Shown here piece after piece: positions 1 through 9,423 of a DNA stretch of 64,000 nucleotides. A program made the translations under genes and the position numbers. This DNA is from Methanosarcina sp. 2.H.T.1A.6 (GTDB taxonomy: Archaea > Halobacteriota > Methanosarcinia > Methanosarcinales > Methanosarcinaceae): assembly GCF_000979455.1 (NCBI RefSeq), contig NZ_JJOY01000044.1, positions 1 through 64,000 on the forward strand, read 5' to 3'. The first letter of the stretch is position 1. Each line of letters begins with the position of its first letter. The notes below the pieces were generated by a model. The model was not told where the DNA came from and did not search any database. It saw nothing but the letters and a program-made list of their open reading frames with translations.

Positions 1-139
1 GTAAACAGAGAAAGGTTTAGAGAAGAATGGTTTTAATGAGAATGAGACATGAAAAACACTATTGGTAGATGGAAATAAGTTCTTAACCGATGACCAATGC
101 ATATAAATCTAATATCCTGCATTCGGCAGGTTAACGTAA

Positions 140-990
140 TTAGAGATATATATTTTCATATTTTTCTCCCATGAGACTCAATATCTTCCAGTGAATATCC
201 TCCATATTCAATATTTCTGACTCTATTTCTCCTTCATTCTGAGTATTAAGTTCTGTAATTCCCTGAAAAGTGAAAAATATCCATCTCGTTGTAGTTCTTT
301 TTGTTGGTTTCCCCTTTTGATCTGGAACCGTTTCATTTTCTTCTTCTAATTTTGTCCTTAATTTCCATTCTGCAATTGAATAAATCATTAAGTAGAGAAC
401 CATTATCATAGTCAGTGCTTCAATTCTTGTTTTATTCTTGAGGTAAACTTACGATATGCTAAAGGTATCACTTTTCAAGAACCTGAATCCTTTTTCCACG
501 TTATCTTGCCCTTTGTAATACTTCAGCATATCTTCAGGAGAAAGACTGATATCATTACTTGCAAGAATGAAAAATCCCATTTTCTCAATTTCTTTCAAAA
601 CAAAAGCATCATTAACCTTTATGCTGCCATCAATCCTGTAATAAGTCTTTAATTCCTCATATTTTGAAGGTTTACCTCTTTTACCCGATTCACGTTTCTT
701 AATGGCTTTCAAATCAACTTTTTCAAACACAATCGAAGGGAATTCTTTAATCCATTTCTCTGCAGCTTTTAATGCATCCTCTTCGCAGAAGAAGTCCTCT
801 CCGTTCAGCTTTTTAAAAGCCTTGTCTGCTTTTTCAACCTCTTTGTCAAGCTTTGTCCTGAGAGTTTGCTCTTTCTTCTCTTTCATCTTGTGAGAAAGCA
901 GCAAAACCCACTTTTGTTTGATTCCGCCATATTCCACAAAGGTTTGATAAAATGAGTATCTTTCGGACACAATTCCATAATCCAGTGATT
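140..990 (-). pseudogene. IS1634-like (IS4 group) transposase remnant with an in-frame stop
   Basis: Two minus-strand open stretches (970 to 449 and 409 to 140) lie in the same frame and are separated only by a TAA at 449-451 plus 14 sense codons, so they are one reading frame broken by a nonsense codon. The protein matches the C-terminal half of IS1634-type DDE transposases: a FVEYGGIKQ-type segment, a GQDNVEKGFRFLK motif carrying the catalytic Glu, and a hydrophobic stretch after it. The frame opens only after a stop near 995, so the N-terminal half with the first catalytic Asp residues is missing. It cannot encode an active enzyme. Family assignment is from motif memory. Confidence 0.75.
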
Positions 991-1149
991 TCTCTTATTG
1001 TTTTAGTTTGAGCAGAAGTTAACAACTCAAAAATGAAATTGATAAATCATATTATTAACGGTTACCGGGGAAGTTTTCCATCCCCGCAGCAAGCTAGCGG
1101 GGTATTCGACTGAAATAAATGTGAATTCAGCAGAAGTTGTACTAAAAGA

Positions 1150-1455
1150 ATGGATGGAATTAGACATTTAAAAATAGTTGAATTTTCAAAAGACAGAAAG
1201 CAATTAGCCGATAAAATGAAGACCGAAGAAGCTAAAAAAATATATGGGCAAAGAAAGATGGTCGTAGAACCTGCAATTGGAAATTATAAAGAGAATTTAG
1301 GGTTTAGAGAATTTTTAACTAGAGGATTGAAATCAGTCAGAAATGAATTTAATTTAGTGTGTACTGCAGTTAACTTAAGGAAAATATGGATTTACTCAAA
1401 TAAAAATAAGATCAGTGGAAGGAAAAATAGTAATAAATGGAACTTTTCACTTTAA
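1150..1455 (+). pseudogene. IS1182-like transposase C-terminal remnant
   Basis: This 101-residue frame resembles the last part of IS1182/DDE_Tnp_1_6 transposases: a VVEPAIGNYKENLGFREF segment holding the third catalytic acidic residue, then RGLKSVRNEFNLVCTAVNL, the usual C-terminal helix. A complete transposase would be several times longer, and the first two Asp residues are absent. The start codon is simply the first ATG in the surviving frame. It lies between two other broken transposases, which supports a decayed, possibly nested, insertion site. Confidence 0.65.
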
Positions 1456-1550
1456 GAGTTGAGTAATAAGGAATAGAAATCAAATCTCATAAAAAGTTCC
1501 AATCTGCCAAAAGTTCCAATTTACTAGCAGACGATTTTATTTCATTACTA

Positions 1551-1925
1551 TCAGTAATTGTCGGACAGCCTGTTTAGGGTGGGGTGGCCGCACGCAATTT
1601 GATTCAATGCAAGTTGTGCAATGACTTCAGAATCTATTTTATCTGTTTTTTTATGTGTAAATGCCTTCATATCTCTGGCATTTCCAACTATGACAGGCAA
1701 ATGATCTATCAATGCCTCATAAATCGGAACCCAGAAATCACTTGCTGATTCACATGCAACAACATCACATTTTTCTGATGTTACCCAATTTTTAAGGTTT
1801 AAAATTCCAACGTCGTCTCTGGAGAAACGTTGTTGCTGTTTTTCACCTGATCTGCTGAGGATAGTAGCAATAACAAAACGTTTGTGAATGTCTAAACCAC
1901 AAGATTTGTTTAATTCCCCTTCCAA
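1551..1925 (-). pseudogene. IS110-family transposase N-terminal fragment
   Basis: These 124 residues begin with GLDIHKRFVIATIL, contain ACESASDFWVPIYEAL, and have KKTDKIDSEVIAQLAL. Together they supply the D, E and D-x-x-D residues of the RuvC-like DEDD domain of IS110 transposases. IS110 enzymes are normally about 300-400 residues, and the C-terminal serine-containing domain is missing here, with the frame ending soon after the DEDD domain next to the IS1182 remnant. It is therefore a truncated fragment. The intact DNA upstream of its start is described separately. Confidence 0.75.
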
Positions 1926-1933
1926 TTTACATT

Positions 1934-2093
1934 ACTCCATCATTTCCAGGACAGTAGAATTGCCTCAAAGGCAATTTGGCATCCGTGATCTAAGTCACAT
2001 CTGAGCCTTCGATGGCAATTCAATGGTTAGTTTTTTGACGGTTTCTCAGAACCAAAGTAAAAACAACCTTCCTGTCCAAGGTAATGATGGAGT
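1934..2093 (-). repeat. 160-bp inverted-repeat-bounded region upstream of the IS110 fragment
   Basis: The 5' flank of the IS110 fragment is bounded by two arms, 1934-1954 and 2072-2093, that are inverted copies of each other with a few mismatches (ACTCCATCATT, then GGACAG). Inside, an AATTGCC/GGCAATT hairpin is at about 1961-1979. In the IS110 family the non-coding end upstream of the transposase can encode a structured bridge RNA, so this is a candidate relic of that RNA or of the element end. The identification is inference. Confidence 0.4.
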
Positions 2094-2474
2094 TAATATT
2101 CAAAAAAGGTAAGGAAAAAGGACTTTCATTATTTGGGCATGTTATTCGAAGAATATCATGTGCGTTTTTTGACTTATATCTTTTTTCTTTGTAAAACCGC
2201 TCTCCTATTCGTTTAATTTACCCCTAAGTTAGTCTGCTTGAGCGAAGCGAAACAGACTTCATGCTCCCGAAGCGAAACTCGGGAAGCGAAACTCGGGAAG
2301 CGAAACTCGGGTGGTGCATCCAAAAATTTTAAATAGATAGTATTCACAGTATGCTATGAATAAAAAACCATATAATTCAGTGACATGTTTAGTTTTTGAT
2401 TCTTGAACAGATAAATTCAAATTTGCCTGAATTTAGCAAAATCCAGGAAGGCTGTTCACAAAATAGGTGAGCCT
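2094..2474. other. Intergenic region upstream of the TetR gene
   Basis: AT-rich DNA with no convincing gene. It contains one copy of a dispersed GC-rich hairpin repeat (2180-2313, listed separately) and an ordinary TATA-like stretch near 2330-2345. Confidence 0.5.
2180..2313 (+). repeat. Dispersed hairpin repeat, copy 1
   Basis: A TTTGTAAAACCGCTCTCCT box is followed by a hairpin with stem arms GTCTG (2232-2236) and CAGAC (2253-2257) around CTTGAGCGAAGCGAAA. Then come three exact 14-bp units GAAGCGAAACTCGG (2269-2310). Related copies occur at 16085-16160 and 50205-50405. Function unknown. Confidence 0.65.
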
Positions 2475-3113
2475 GTGAGATCTTTTACAGATGAAGAAAG
2501 AGAAATCATAAAACGAAAAATAATTGACCGAGGGAAAGACTGTTTTGCCAGATACGGAATTAAGAAAACAGGCATTGAGGACCTTACCGAGGGTTTGGGA
2601 ATTGCAAAGAGTTCTTTTTATTCATTTTTTAACAGCAAAGAAGATCTCTTTCTGCAGATATTTAAAGAAGAGCAGGAAGCTTTAAAGGATAGTATACTTG
2701 AAAATTCCTTCCTGAAGTATAGGACGGAACCCGATAAAGCTATCAGGGCTTATCTCAGGCATGTGTTGCAGATAGTAGATAACCACCCGATCTGGAGAAA
2801 AATTTTCATTGAAAACGAGCACCTTGAACTGACAATTTCCCGGTTTTCCGAGGAAGAAATACAAAATATTCATAGAGATAACGTGGCAATAATTCTGCCT
2901 TTTTTTGAAGAGTGGGCGGAAAATGGGCTTCTTATCGATAAACCTGCCAGAATTCTTGCAGAAACTACTCAAGCGGTCCTTTTCCTTATACACTTCAAAA
3001 AAGAAATTATAGATAATGATTTCTCAGAAATTATGGACCTCTTAATAGACCTGCTGGCAAACAACATCGTAAAAAAAGGAGATCGAGCTCCAGGCAGGAG
3101 TTTGAGGGATTAA
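2475..3113 (+). CDS. TetR/AcrR family transcriptional regulator
   Basis: A 212-residue one-component repressor. Residues about 10-60 form the TetR helix-turn-helix DNA-binding domain: the GIKKTGIEDLTEGLGIAKSS helix-turn-helix is followed by the family signature FYSFFNSKEDLF. The rest is the helical ligand-binding and dimerisation domain, whose ligand cannot be read from sequence. The start is a GTG with GGTGA five bases upstream, and no better ATG exists. It stands alone between transposase debris and a repeat-rich gap, so its target is unknown; TetR proteins often regulate themselves or a neighbouring transporter. Confidence 0.85.
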   Translation: MRSFTDEEREIIKRKIIDRGKDCFARYGIKKTGIEDLTEGLGIAKSSFYSFFNSKEDLFLQIFKEEQEALKDSILENSFLKYRTEPDKAIRAYLRHVLQIVDNHPIWRKIFIENEHLELTISRFSEEEIQNIHRDNVAIILPFFEEWAENGLLIDKPARILAETTQAVLFLIHFKKEIIDNDFSEIMDLLIDLLANNIVKKGDRAPGRSLRD

Positions 3114-3136
3114 AAGCCTCCGATTAAAAAATAGAC

Positions 3137-3717
<581 letters not shown>

Positions 3718-3894
3718 GTGAGCATCAACATAAACAGATATAAATGTGGATACTGTGGGGCCTGTGTAGGAGTTTGCCCTAAGGGAGCACTCGAACTTGT
3801 AGAAACCTGGATTGAAGTAGATGAAAGTATCTGTATCGTATGCGGGATATGTGATCGTATCTGTCCTGTGGGAGCAATCGAGGTAAAGAAATGA
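3718..3894 (+). CDS. Small 2[4Fe-4S] ferredoxin, partner of geranylgeranyl reductase
   Basis: A 58-residue ferredoxin with two CxxCxxCxxxCP clusters: [12 protein letters not shown] near residues 10-21 and [12 protein letters not shown] near 40-51. Almost nothing else is present, so its job is electron transfer. The GTG start is preceded by AGGTGAGC, and in-frame alternatives are poor. Its stop overlaps the ATG of the next gene by ATGA, which implies translational coupling. In M. acetivorans the equivalent pair (MA1485 and MA1484, numbers from memory) together allow full reduction of archaeal lipid chains in a heterologous host, so this ferredoxin is very likely the reductase's electron donor. 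The gene is short and easy to miss. Confidence 0.92.
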   Translation: MSININRYKCGYCGACVGVCPKGALELVETWIEVDESICIVCGICDRICPVGAIEVKK

Positions 3895-5120
3895 AGGCCA
3901 CATATGATGTTCTGGTGATCGGAGCCGGTCCTGCAGGTTCCATTGCTGCAAAAACAGCAGCTGAAAAAGGGCTTGATGTACTGTTAATTGAAAAACGTCA
4001 GGAAATAGGTGATCCTGTACGCTGTGCCGAGGGTGTGAACAAAGAGTATCTTAAAAAACATGTGGAGATCGACAAGCAGTGGATATGCGCTGACCTTAAA
4101 GGCTCCTGCATTCACTCCCCTGACGGTACCAGGATAGAGATGGCTGAGGAAATCTCCGGAGGAGAAGTCGGCTACGTACTTGAGAGAAAGGTCTTTGACC
4201 GCGCCCTTGCGGACCTGGCTACAAAAGCCGGGGCTGAAGTCAGGGTAAAGACAAGAGCTACAGGGCTTATCATTGAAGACAACTTCGTAAAAGGAGCCAG
4301 ACTCATGCATCTCGGGAAAGAGTATGAGGTGCGTGCCAAAATAGTAATAGGAGCTGACGGAGTCGAATCGAAGGTAGGCAGGTGGGCAGGGATCGACACA
4401 GCCCTGAAACCTGTAGATATCGAGACCTGTGCCCAGTACCTGATAGCAGGTGCAGACATAGACCAGGAATACTGCGAATTTTATGTAGGAAACGACATTG
4501 CACCCGGCGGCTATGTCTGGATCTTCCCTAAAGGGGAAGGCAAAGCCAACGTGGGAGTCGGACTTCTCGGGAGCAAGACAGGAAAATTCAAGCCCAGACC
4601 TGTCGATTACCTCAATAATTTTGTGGAGAAAAAGTTCCCCAATGCCAGTATCGTAGAAATGGTCTTCGGAGGAGTCCCGGTATCCGGCAGCATCGAGAAG
4701 ACTTCAACTAACGGGTTGATGATTATAGGAGACGCCGCACGCCAGTCAGACCCGATCACAGGTGGAGGGATCCTCAACGCCATGGACGCAGGTAAGATGG
4801 CTGGAGAAGCTGCTTACACAGCCATATCCGCAGGAGATGTCTCACTGGGAAAGCTTGAAGAGGTCTATGAGAAAAGGTGGAGAGCCACGATAGGGCACGA
4901 TATCGATATGAGCCTCATCGTAAAGAACTGCTTTATCAACCTTAACGACGAGGACCTTGACTCTCTTGCCCATTCGTTAAAAGACGTAAAATTCGAGAGA
5001 ATGAGCCTCCTTGACCTGCTGCAGGCTCTCTTCAAAGCCAATAAAAAACTGCTCTGGGACCTTCGCGTGCTTTTCAAGGATGCAGCAAAAGAAGTGATAA
5101 AGAATAAAAATAATGCCTGA
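3891..5120 (+). CDS. Digeranylgeranylglycerophospholipid reductase (geranylgeranyl reductase)
   Basis: A 409-residue flavoprotein that saturates the double bonds of the geranylgeranyl chains of archaeal phospholipids, the last stage of membrane-lipid synthesis. The N-terminus has the FAD-binding Rossmann motif [20 protein letters not shown] (residues about 5-24). It is followed by the family segment [11 protein letters not shown] with a conserved Cys, and near residue 280 by the second FAD motif [17 protein letters not shown]. Length fits the GGR family. The gene overlaps the ferredoxin by four bases, and a hairpin with a T-run starts inside its last codons, so the two genes form a closed bicistron. 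Confidence 0.95.
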   Translation: MKATYDVLVIGAGPAGSIAAKTAAEKGLDVLLIEKRQEIGDPVRCAEGVNKEYLKKHVEIDKQWICADLKGSCIHSPDGTRIEMAEEISGGEVGYVLERKVFDRALADLATKAGAEVRVKTRATGLIIEDNFVKGARLMHLGKEYEVRAKIVIGADGVESKVGRWAGIDTALKPVDIETCAQYLIAGADIDQEYCEFYVGNDIAPGGYVWIFPKGEGKANVGVGLLGSKTGKFKPRPVDYLNNFVEKKFPNASIVEMVFGGVPVSGSIEKTSTNGLMIIGDAARQSDPITGGGILNAMDAGKMAGEAAYTAISAGDVSLGKLEEVYEKRWRATIGHDIDMSLIVKNCFINLNDEDLDSLAHSLKDVKFERMSLLDLLQALFKANKKLLWDLRVLFKDAAKEVIKNKNNA

Positions 5121-5136
5121 AAATCAGGCATTTTTT
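5114..5136 (+). terminator. Intrinsic-type terminator at the end of the GGR gene
   Basis: TGCCTGA, a three-base loop and TCAGGCA form a perfect 7-bp stem followed by TTTTTT. The 5' arm includes the stop codon of the reductase. Confidence 0.8.
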
Positions 5137-5243
5137 ATTCTGCATTTTTTATTCTATTTTAGACTTTTTTCAGTGGATTTTTTCTACAAACATCGTTTTT
5201 TTAAAACTTTGCTTTTTCTAGGTTTATTAGATTTTTTTAAAAA

Positions 5244-6674
5244 TCACTTGTTCCAGAACTCCGGCGTAAAGAGCACGATTACGGTGTATACTTCAAGCCT
5301 TCCAATCCACATGTTTGCTATCAGGATTAATTTCCCGAGAGGGGGGATCGGATCAAAAGTGCCCATCGGCCCTACCACATTCAGGCCCGGACCGATGTTC
5401 CCGAGAGTGGCTATGGAAGCAGTAACTGAAGTTATGATATCCATACCCAGGACCGAGAGGATAAGGGCGCTTGAGATAAAAATCAGGAGATAGATCACTA
5501 CAAAGGAGAAAATAGAGTTTATAACCTCATCTGGTACGTTTTTATTGTTGAATTTTAAACTTCTTATGGCTCTCGGATGAAGGGACTTGAAAAGTTCCAC
5601 TCTCCCATGCCTGAGGAGCATGAGGATACGCACAACCTTTATACCACCGCCTGTAGAGCCAGCACAACCGCCAATGAACATAACAAGGAGAAGAACCATC
5701 TTTCCCGATTCGGACCAGAGGTTAAAGTCCGTTGTGGCAAACCCGGTAGTTGTCATGATGGAAACTACCTGAAAGATCGAAAGCCTGAAAGAGTCAAAAA
5801 GACCTGTACCAAGGTCGCGATATAGAAGAAGAGTCAAAAGCCCGGTTGCTGCAAGGGTGAGGGCTGTATAGAAGCGGAATTCATCGTCTTTAAGAAGGAA
5901 GTCCTTGTCAACATAAATTGCCCTGTAATGAAGAGCAAAGTTTGCACCTGCGACGAACATGAAGAAAGTTATTATGAATTCGACCAGAGGGCTTCCAAAA
6001 GCTTCAACGCTCATCCCATAAGGCGAGAAACCTCCGCAAGCCATTGTGGTAAACGTATGAGTAACTGCATCGTATAGTGAAAGACCTGCAAGCAGGAGAG
6101 CAACAACCTGCACGAATGAAATTACAAAGTAGACCATCCACAGGATCTTTGCAGTTTCCCTTATTCTTGGTTTTAGCTTATCTTCCGTTGGACCCGGGGC
6201 TTCAGCCCGGAAAAGCTGGCGACCGGCAACTCCGAGTTTTGGCAGGATAGCAATGAAGAGCACAATAATGCCCATACCGCCCAGCCACTGCATCATACAC
6301 CGCCAGAAGAGAATGCCTTTAGGATGGCTTTCTATATCAGTAAGGATTGTCGAACCTGTGGTGGTAAAGGCCGACATGGATTCAAAAAGGGAATTAAGGG
6401 GAGAAATCCCGTCCAGCATGAAAGGAATTGCCCCGAAAACTGCAGCAGCAAGCCAGCCCAGAGCAACAATTGCAAAGCCTTCTTTGCGCATCCAGTCTTC
6501 ATCGGTTTTGTAGGAAAGCAGGATTAAGCCGGTAAGGACGGTTATCACTATAGAAACAAGAAAAGGCGTCAGGCTTTCCCCGTAATAGTATGCTACTCCG
6601 AGAGGAACAACCATTAGCATCCCGAGAAGCCGAAGTAAACCGCCAAGCACATAAAAAACAATCTTAAAATTCAT
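5244..6674 (-). CDS. trkH: Trk-type potassium uptake protein TrkH
   Basis: A 476-residue membrane protein of the SKT superfamily, the ion-conducting subunit of a Trk K+ transporter, with about ten hydrophobic helices and four pore-loop repeats. Filter-like stretches are visible at TTTGSTIL, TTMACGGFS, TTTGFATTDF and ATLGNIGPGLN. The C-terminus ends with a typical NMWIGRLEVYTVIVLFTPEFW. It works with a cytoplasmic TrkA gate; the matching trkA1 is upstream on the same strand but about 440 bases away, because a small IS605-like element sits in the gap. The gene converges on the GGR gene. Length and helices look intact. Confidence 0.93.
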   Translation of the reverse strand: MNFKIVFYVLGGLLRLLGMLMVVPLGVAYYYGESLTPFLVSIVITVLTGLILLSYKTDEDWMRKEGFAIVALGWLAAAVFGAIPFMLDGISPLNSLFESMSAFTTTGSTILTDIESHPKGILFWRCMMQWLGGMGIIVLFIAILPKLGVAGRQLFRAEAPGPTEDKLKPRIRETAKILWMVYFVISFVQVVALLLAGLSLYDAVTHTFTTMACGGFSPYGMSVEAFGSPLVEFIITFFMFVAGANFALHYRAIYVDKDFLLKDDEFRFYTALTLAATGLLTLLLYRDLGTGLFDSFRLSIFQVVSIMTTTGFATTDFNLWSESGKMVLLLVMFIGGCAGSTGGGIKVVRILMLLRHGRVELFKSLHPRAIRSLKFNNKNVPDEVINSIFSFVVIYLLIFISSALILSVLGMDIITSVTASIATLGNIGPGLNVVGPMGTFDPIPPLGKLILIANMWIGRLEVYTVIVLFTPEFWNK

Positions 6675-6730
6675 GCATATCCTCTGTTTTTGCAGCTTAT
6701 GACTCTTTTAATGTATTCATATTTATTGAA

Positions 6731-7066
6731 CGAAGCGTAAAAACCCCAGGTTTAGCCTGTGGAATATAAGCAATAACTTCTACAATACTCGTTTCGTTAT
6801 CTTTTTACTTGATATACATCGAAACCAATATAATACTAAGCAATGGTTACGAGAACCGGGTAGCCAATGCAATCTCTGTTCACCTTCAGGCTCACCAGGT
6901 CATGGGAAATACACCATTTCTAGCTTGAAACTATATAAAGCCGAAACAAGCGACGGAGCGGGACATAGTAGGGCAGGAACTGCCTGAATTAACGCCTTTG
7001 GAGACTTCGGAAGGTAGTCTATGAATTAGGAAACCCGTTAAATCTTTGATTTAGTGGGAAGTTCAC
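6731..7066 (+). mobile_element. Non-autonomous IS200/IS605-type element (end pair without tnpA/tnpB)
   Basis: The left side has a hairpin CCCCAGG-TTTAG-CCTGTGG (6744-6762, one mismatch) followed by AATATAAGC. The right side has an 11-bp hairpin, CCCGTTAAATC (7034-7044) and GATTTAGTGGG (7048-7058), followed by AAGTTCAC. Subterminal hairpins with a TTCAC right boundary are the hallmark of IS200/IS605 ends. The roughly 270 bases between contain no transposase frame, so this resembles the palindrome-associated derivatives known in archaea. It separates trkA1 from trkH1. Exact boundaries are estimates. Confidence 0.6.
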
Positions 7067-7116
7067 TGCTTACGAGAATGAAGGGAGAAAGCTCCTATGC
7101 TTTAGCCAGGAGTAGT

Positions 7117-8463
7117 TCACCTAAACAACTTCTCAACATGCGGGACAGCGGAAGAAAGAGCAAAAACGATGACTCTATCCCCTTCCCGGACGATAAACTC
7201 CCCTTTGGGGATAACGACATCATCATTGTGGACCACCATGGTGATGATCGCACCTTTTGGAAACTTGACCTTGTTGAGCGGTTTTCCGACGATTTTTGAC
7301 TGCCCTGATGCCGTATATTCGATAATTTCGGCTTTTTCTCCCTCAAGAGTTGCAAGAGCTTCTATGCCTTTTCCCATAGTAAGTTTGAGGACTTCGTTTA
7401 CGGTTGCTGCTCTTGGGCTTACTGCAATGTCGATTCCCACCATCTCGAAAAGAGGCACATAGTCTGAGCGGTCAGCTCTTGCAATCACTTTTTTGGCACC
7501 CATTTGCTTTGCAAGAAGGGCACATAGAAGGTTCTTTTCGTCGCTGTCCGTAACTGCAATAACAACATCCATGTCCTCGATACTTTCTTCCCTGAGGAGG
7601 CTGACATCAGTGCCGTCCCCATTGAGTATAAGAGCATTTTCCAGCACCTCGGCCACTTCTATGCAGCGGCTTTTCCGGTACTCAATAACCTTGAGATCCG
7701 CGTTTTCATCCTTATCGATAATCTTGGCAAGGTAGAAACCCACAATTCCGCAGCCAATCAGGAGAATTCTGTTTCTGTGGGGCACTTCGTTCCCGAAAAC
7801 GCTCTCGAGATCTTCCATGGCTCTGGGCTTGCCAATGATCACCATGTGATCATTTTTTTTGATTATATCGTCCCCACGAGGGATGATTATTTCGTTTTCC
7901 CGGAAAATCGCACTGACAATGCAGCAGTCTTCAAGCTTGAGGTCCTGCATATACTTCCCTACATACCTGTTGTCAGGACGGATAGCAAATTCCATCATCT
8001 GAACTTTACCTCCGGCAAACATTTCCGCATCTATTGCAGAAGGGTTTGAAAGCACCTCGGCAACCTCTGAGGCGAGTGCGAGTTCAGGACAGATCATAAC
8101 GTCCACACCCACCTGAGCTCTGGAAGTAACAGGTACATCTATGTAGTCAGGGTTGCTAACTCTGGCAATAGTCTTTGTTTCTCTCCAGCCGATATGGGAT
8201 TTTAGGATCAGCTTTGCGGTCATACAGGCGACGATATTAACTTCATCGACCCCGGTAACAGCAACGAGAATATCCGCATCAGGAAGAATACTTGCAAGAA
8301 CATCTGCGTTTGCGCCGTTCCCTTCCACGACCTGAACATCCAGCTCATCCGCCCGTCTCAGGGCGTCCTCATCGTTCTCGATAACAACCACATCGTGTGT
8401 GAGGGAAAGAAACTTTGCGATATGATATCCAACTTCACCTGCGCCGATTACCACTGCTTTCAT
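7117..8463 (-). CDS. trkA: Trk potassium transport regulator TrkA (copy 1)
   Basis: A 448-residue peripheral protein that binds nucleotide and gates TrkH. It has the duplicated RCK layout: TrkA_N with GAGEVGYHIAKFL at residues about 7-19, TrkA_C around 140-220, a second TrkA_N with GCGIVGFYLAKII near 235, and a second TrkA_C to the end. Acidic ends to the second beta strands (VVIENDED, LKVIEYRKS) fit NAD(H) binding. It is about three-quarters identical by eye to the trkA2 product, so the locus was duplicated. The ATG start is at the natural N-terminal MKAVVIGAGEVG. Confidence 0.93.
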   Translation of the reverse strand: MKAVVIGAGEVGYHIAKFLSLTHDVVVIENDEDALRRADELDVQVVEGNGANADVLASILPDADILVAVTGVDEVNIVACMTAKLILKSHIGWRETKTIARVSNPDYIDVPVTSRAQVGVDVMICPELALASEVAEVLSNPSAIDAEMFAGGKVQMMEFAIRPDNRYVGKYMQDLKLEDCCIVSAIFRENEIIIPRGDDIIKKNDHMVIIGKPRAMEDLESVFGNEVPHRNRILLIGCGIVGFYLAKIIDKDENADLKVIEYRKSRCIEVAEVLENALILNGDGTDVSLLREESIEDMDVVIAVTDSDEKNLLCALLAKQMGAKKVIARADRSDYVPLFEMVGIDIAVSPRAATVNEVLKLTMGKGIEALATLEGEKAEIIEYTASGQSKIVGKPLNKVKFPKGAIITMVVHNDDVVIPKGEFIVREGDRVIVFALSSAVPHVEKLFR

Positions 8464-8728
8464 AAGATTCCCTCGAAGAAAAGACTGTTTCCAAATAGAT
8501 TATCCTGCTTGCTTAAGTAGTCTTTGGAAAAAAGAAAACGTAAATGGGCGGATTTCTGAGAAATAGTTAGTATAATGAACGTCCTCTCCCTAACCCCCTC
8601 GCCTGAAGGCTCAAAGATTTGAGGAAGGGAACTTCCCGCTTTAGAGTAAAAACTTATGATACATGGGAAAAAACAGAAGCCAGAAAAAATATAGAGGCAA
8701 CTGTTTTTGAGCCTGTGAAAACCTCAGC
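8464..8728. other. Gap between trkA1 and the trkH remnant
   Basis: About 265 bases without a supportable gene. It presumably carries the promoter of trkA1, reading leftward; no strong TATA element was identified. Confidence 0.4.
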
Positions 8729-9399
8729 TCAGGAGTGCCAGAAATCACTTGTAAAGAGTACCAGTATGGTGTATAGTTCAAGCCTGTAGACCCACATATT
8801 GTTTATCAGGATAATAAAGGGACATTCCTGCAAGCAGTAGAGCCACAACCACCATAGCAGAGATAAGGACGTAAAGTGCCCACAGGATCTTTGCCGTATT
8901 TTTTTCTCGGTTTCAGCTTATCTTCGGTAGGGCCCGGAAAAGCTGGCGCCCGGCAACCCCTGGTTTTGGCAGGATAGCAATGAAGAGCACGATAATTCCC
9001 ATGCCTCCAGGCCACTGAGTAAAAGACCGCCAGAAAAGAAGACTCATTGAATAACTCTCTATATCGACAAGAATTGTTGAACCCGTTGAAGTAAAACCTG
9101 ACATTGTTTCAAACACGGCATCAAGAAAAGAGACTCCCTCGAAAAGAAAGGGAATCCCTCCAAAAATAGCTGCTGTAAACCAGCTCAGGGCCACAATGGC
9201 AAGAGCTTCTTTCTGCTACCAATCAGCGTTTTCTCTAATGCGCGTCAGAAGCAAGCCCACAAGAAAGGTTACGAGAATAGAGCTAAGAAATGGCTCCAGG
9301 GGTTCCCTAATAAAGAGCCACAAAAAAGGGAACAAACGTCGTTAAAGCCAGAAGTACCAGAATTTTTCCCAGTGCGTTAAAAACAGCTTTATAATTCAT
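8729..9399 (-). pseudogene. Degenerate second trkH
   Basis: Read on the minus strand from the ATG at 9399, this begins MNYKAVFNALGKILVLLALTTF and aligns with the start of TrkH, but stops and frame changes follow quickly (a TAG near 9310, a TAG in place of a codon near 9218, a frameshift near 8945). A good central stretch covers ETMSGFTSTGSTIL and QWPGGMGIIVLFIAILPK. After the residue-215 region it jumps straight to the TrkH C-terminus (NNMWVYRLELYTILVLFTSDFW), so over 200 codons were deleted. It sits 24 bases downstream of intact trkA2, the expected place for its operon partner. Confidence 0.88.
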
Positions 9400-9423
9400 G
9401 GAAAAACTCCGATCTCGTAAAAC

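Noticed and set aside
449-451. The single stop in the IS1634-like frame as a recoding event
   Set aside because: It is TAA, not a known recoding codon here, and the gene is also truncated at its 5' side.
4303-5131. Several minus-strand frames inside the geranylgeranyl reductase gene
   Set aside because: Antisense shadows of a strongly supported gene; no start signals or families.
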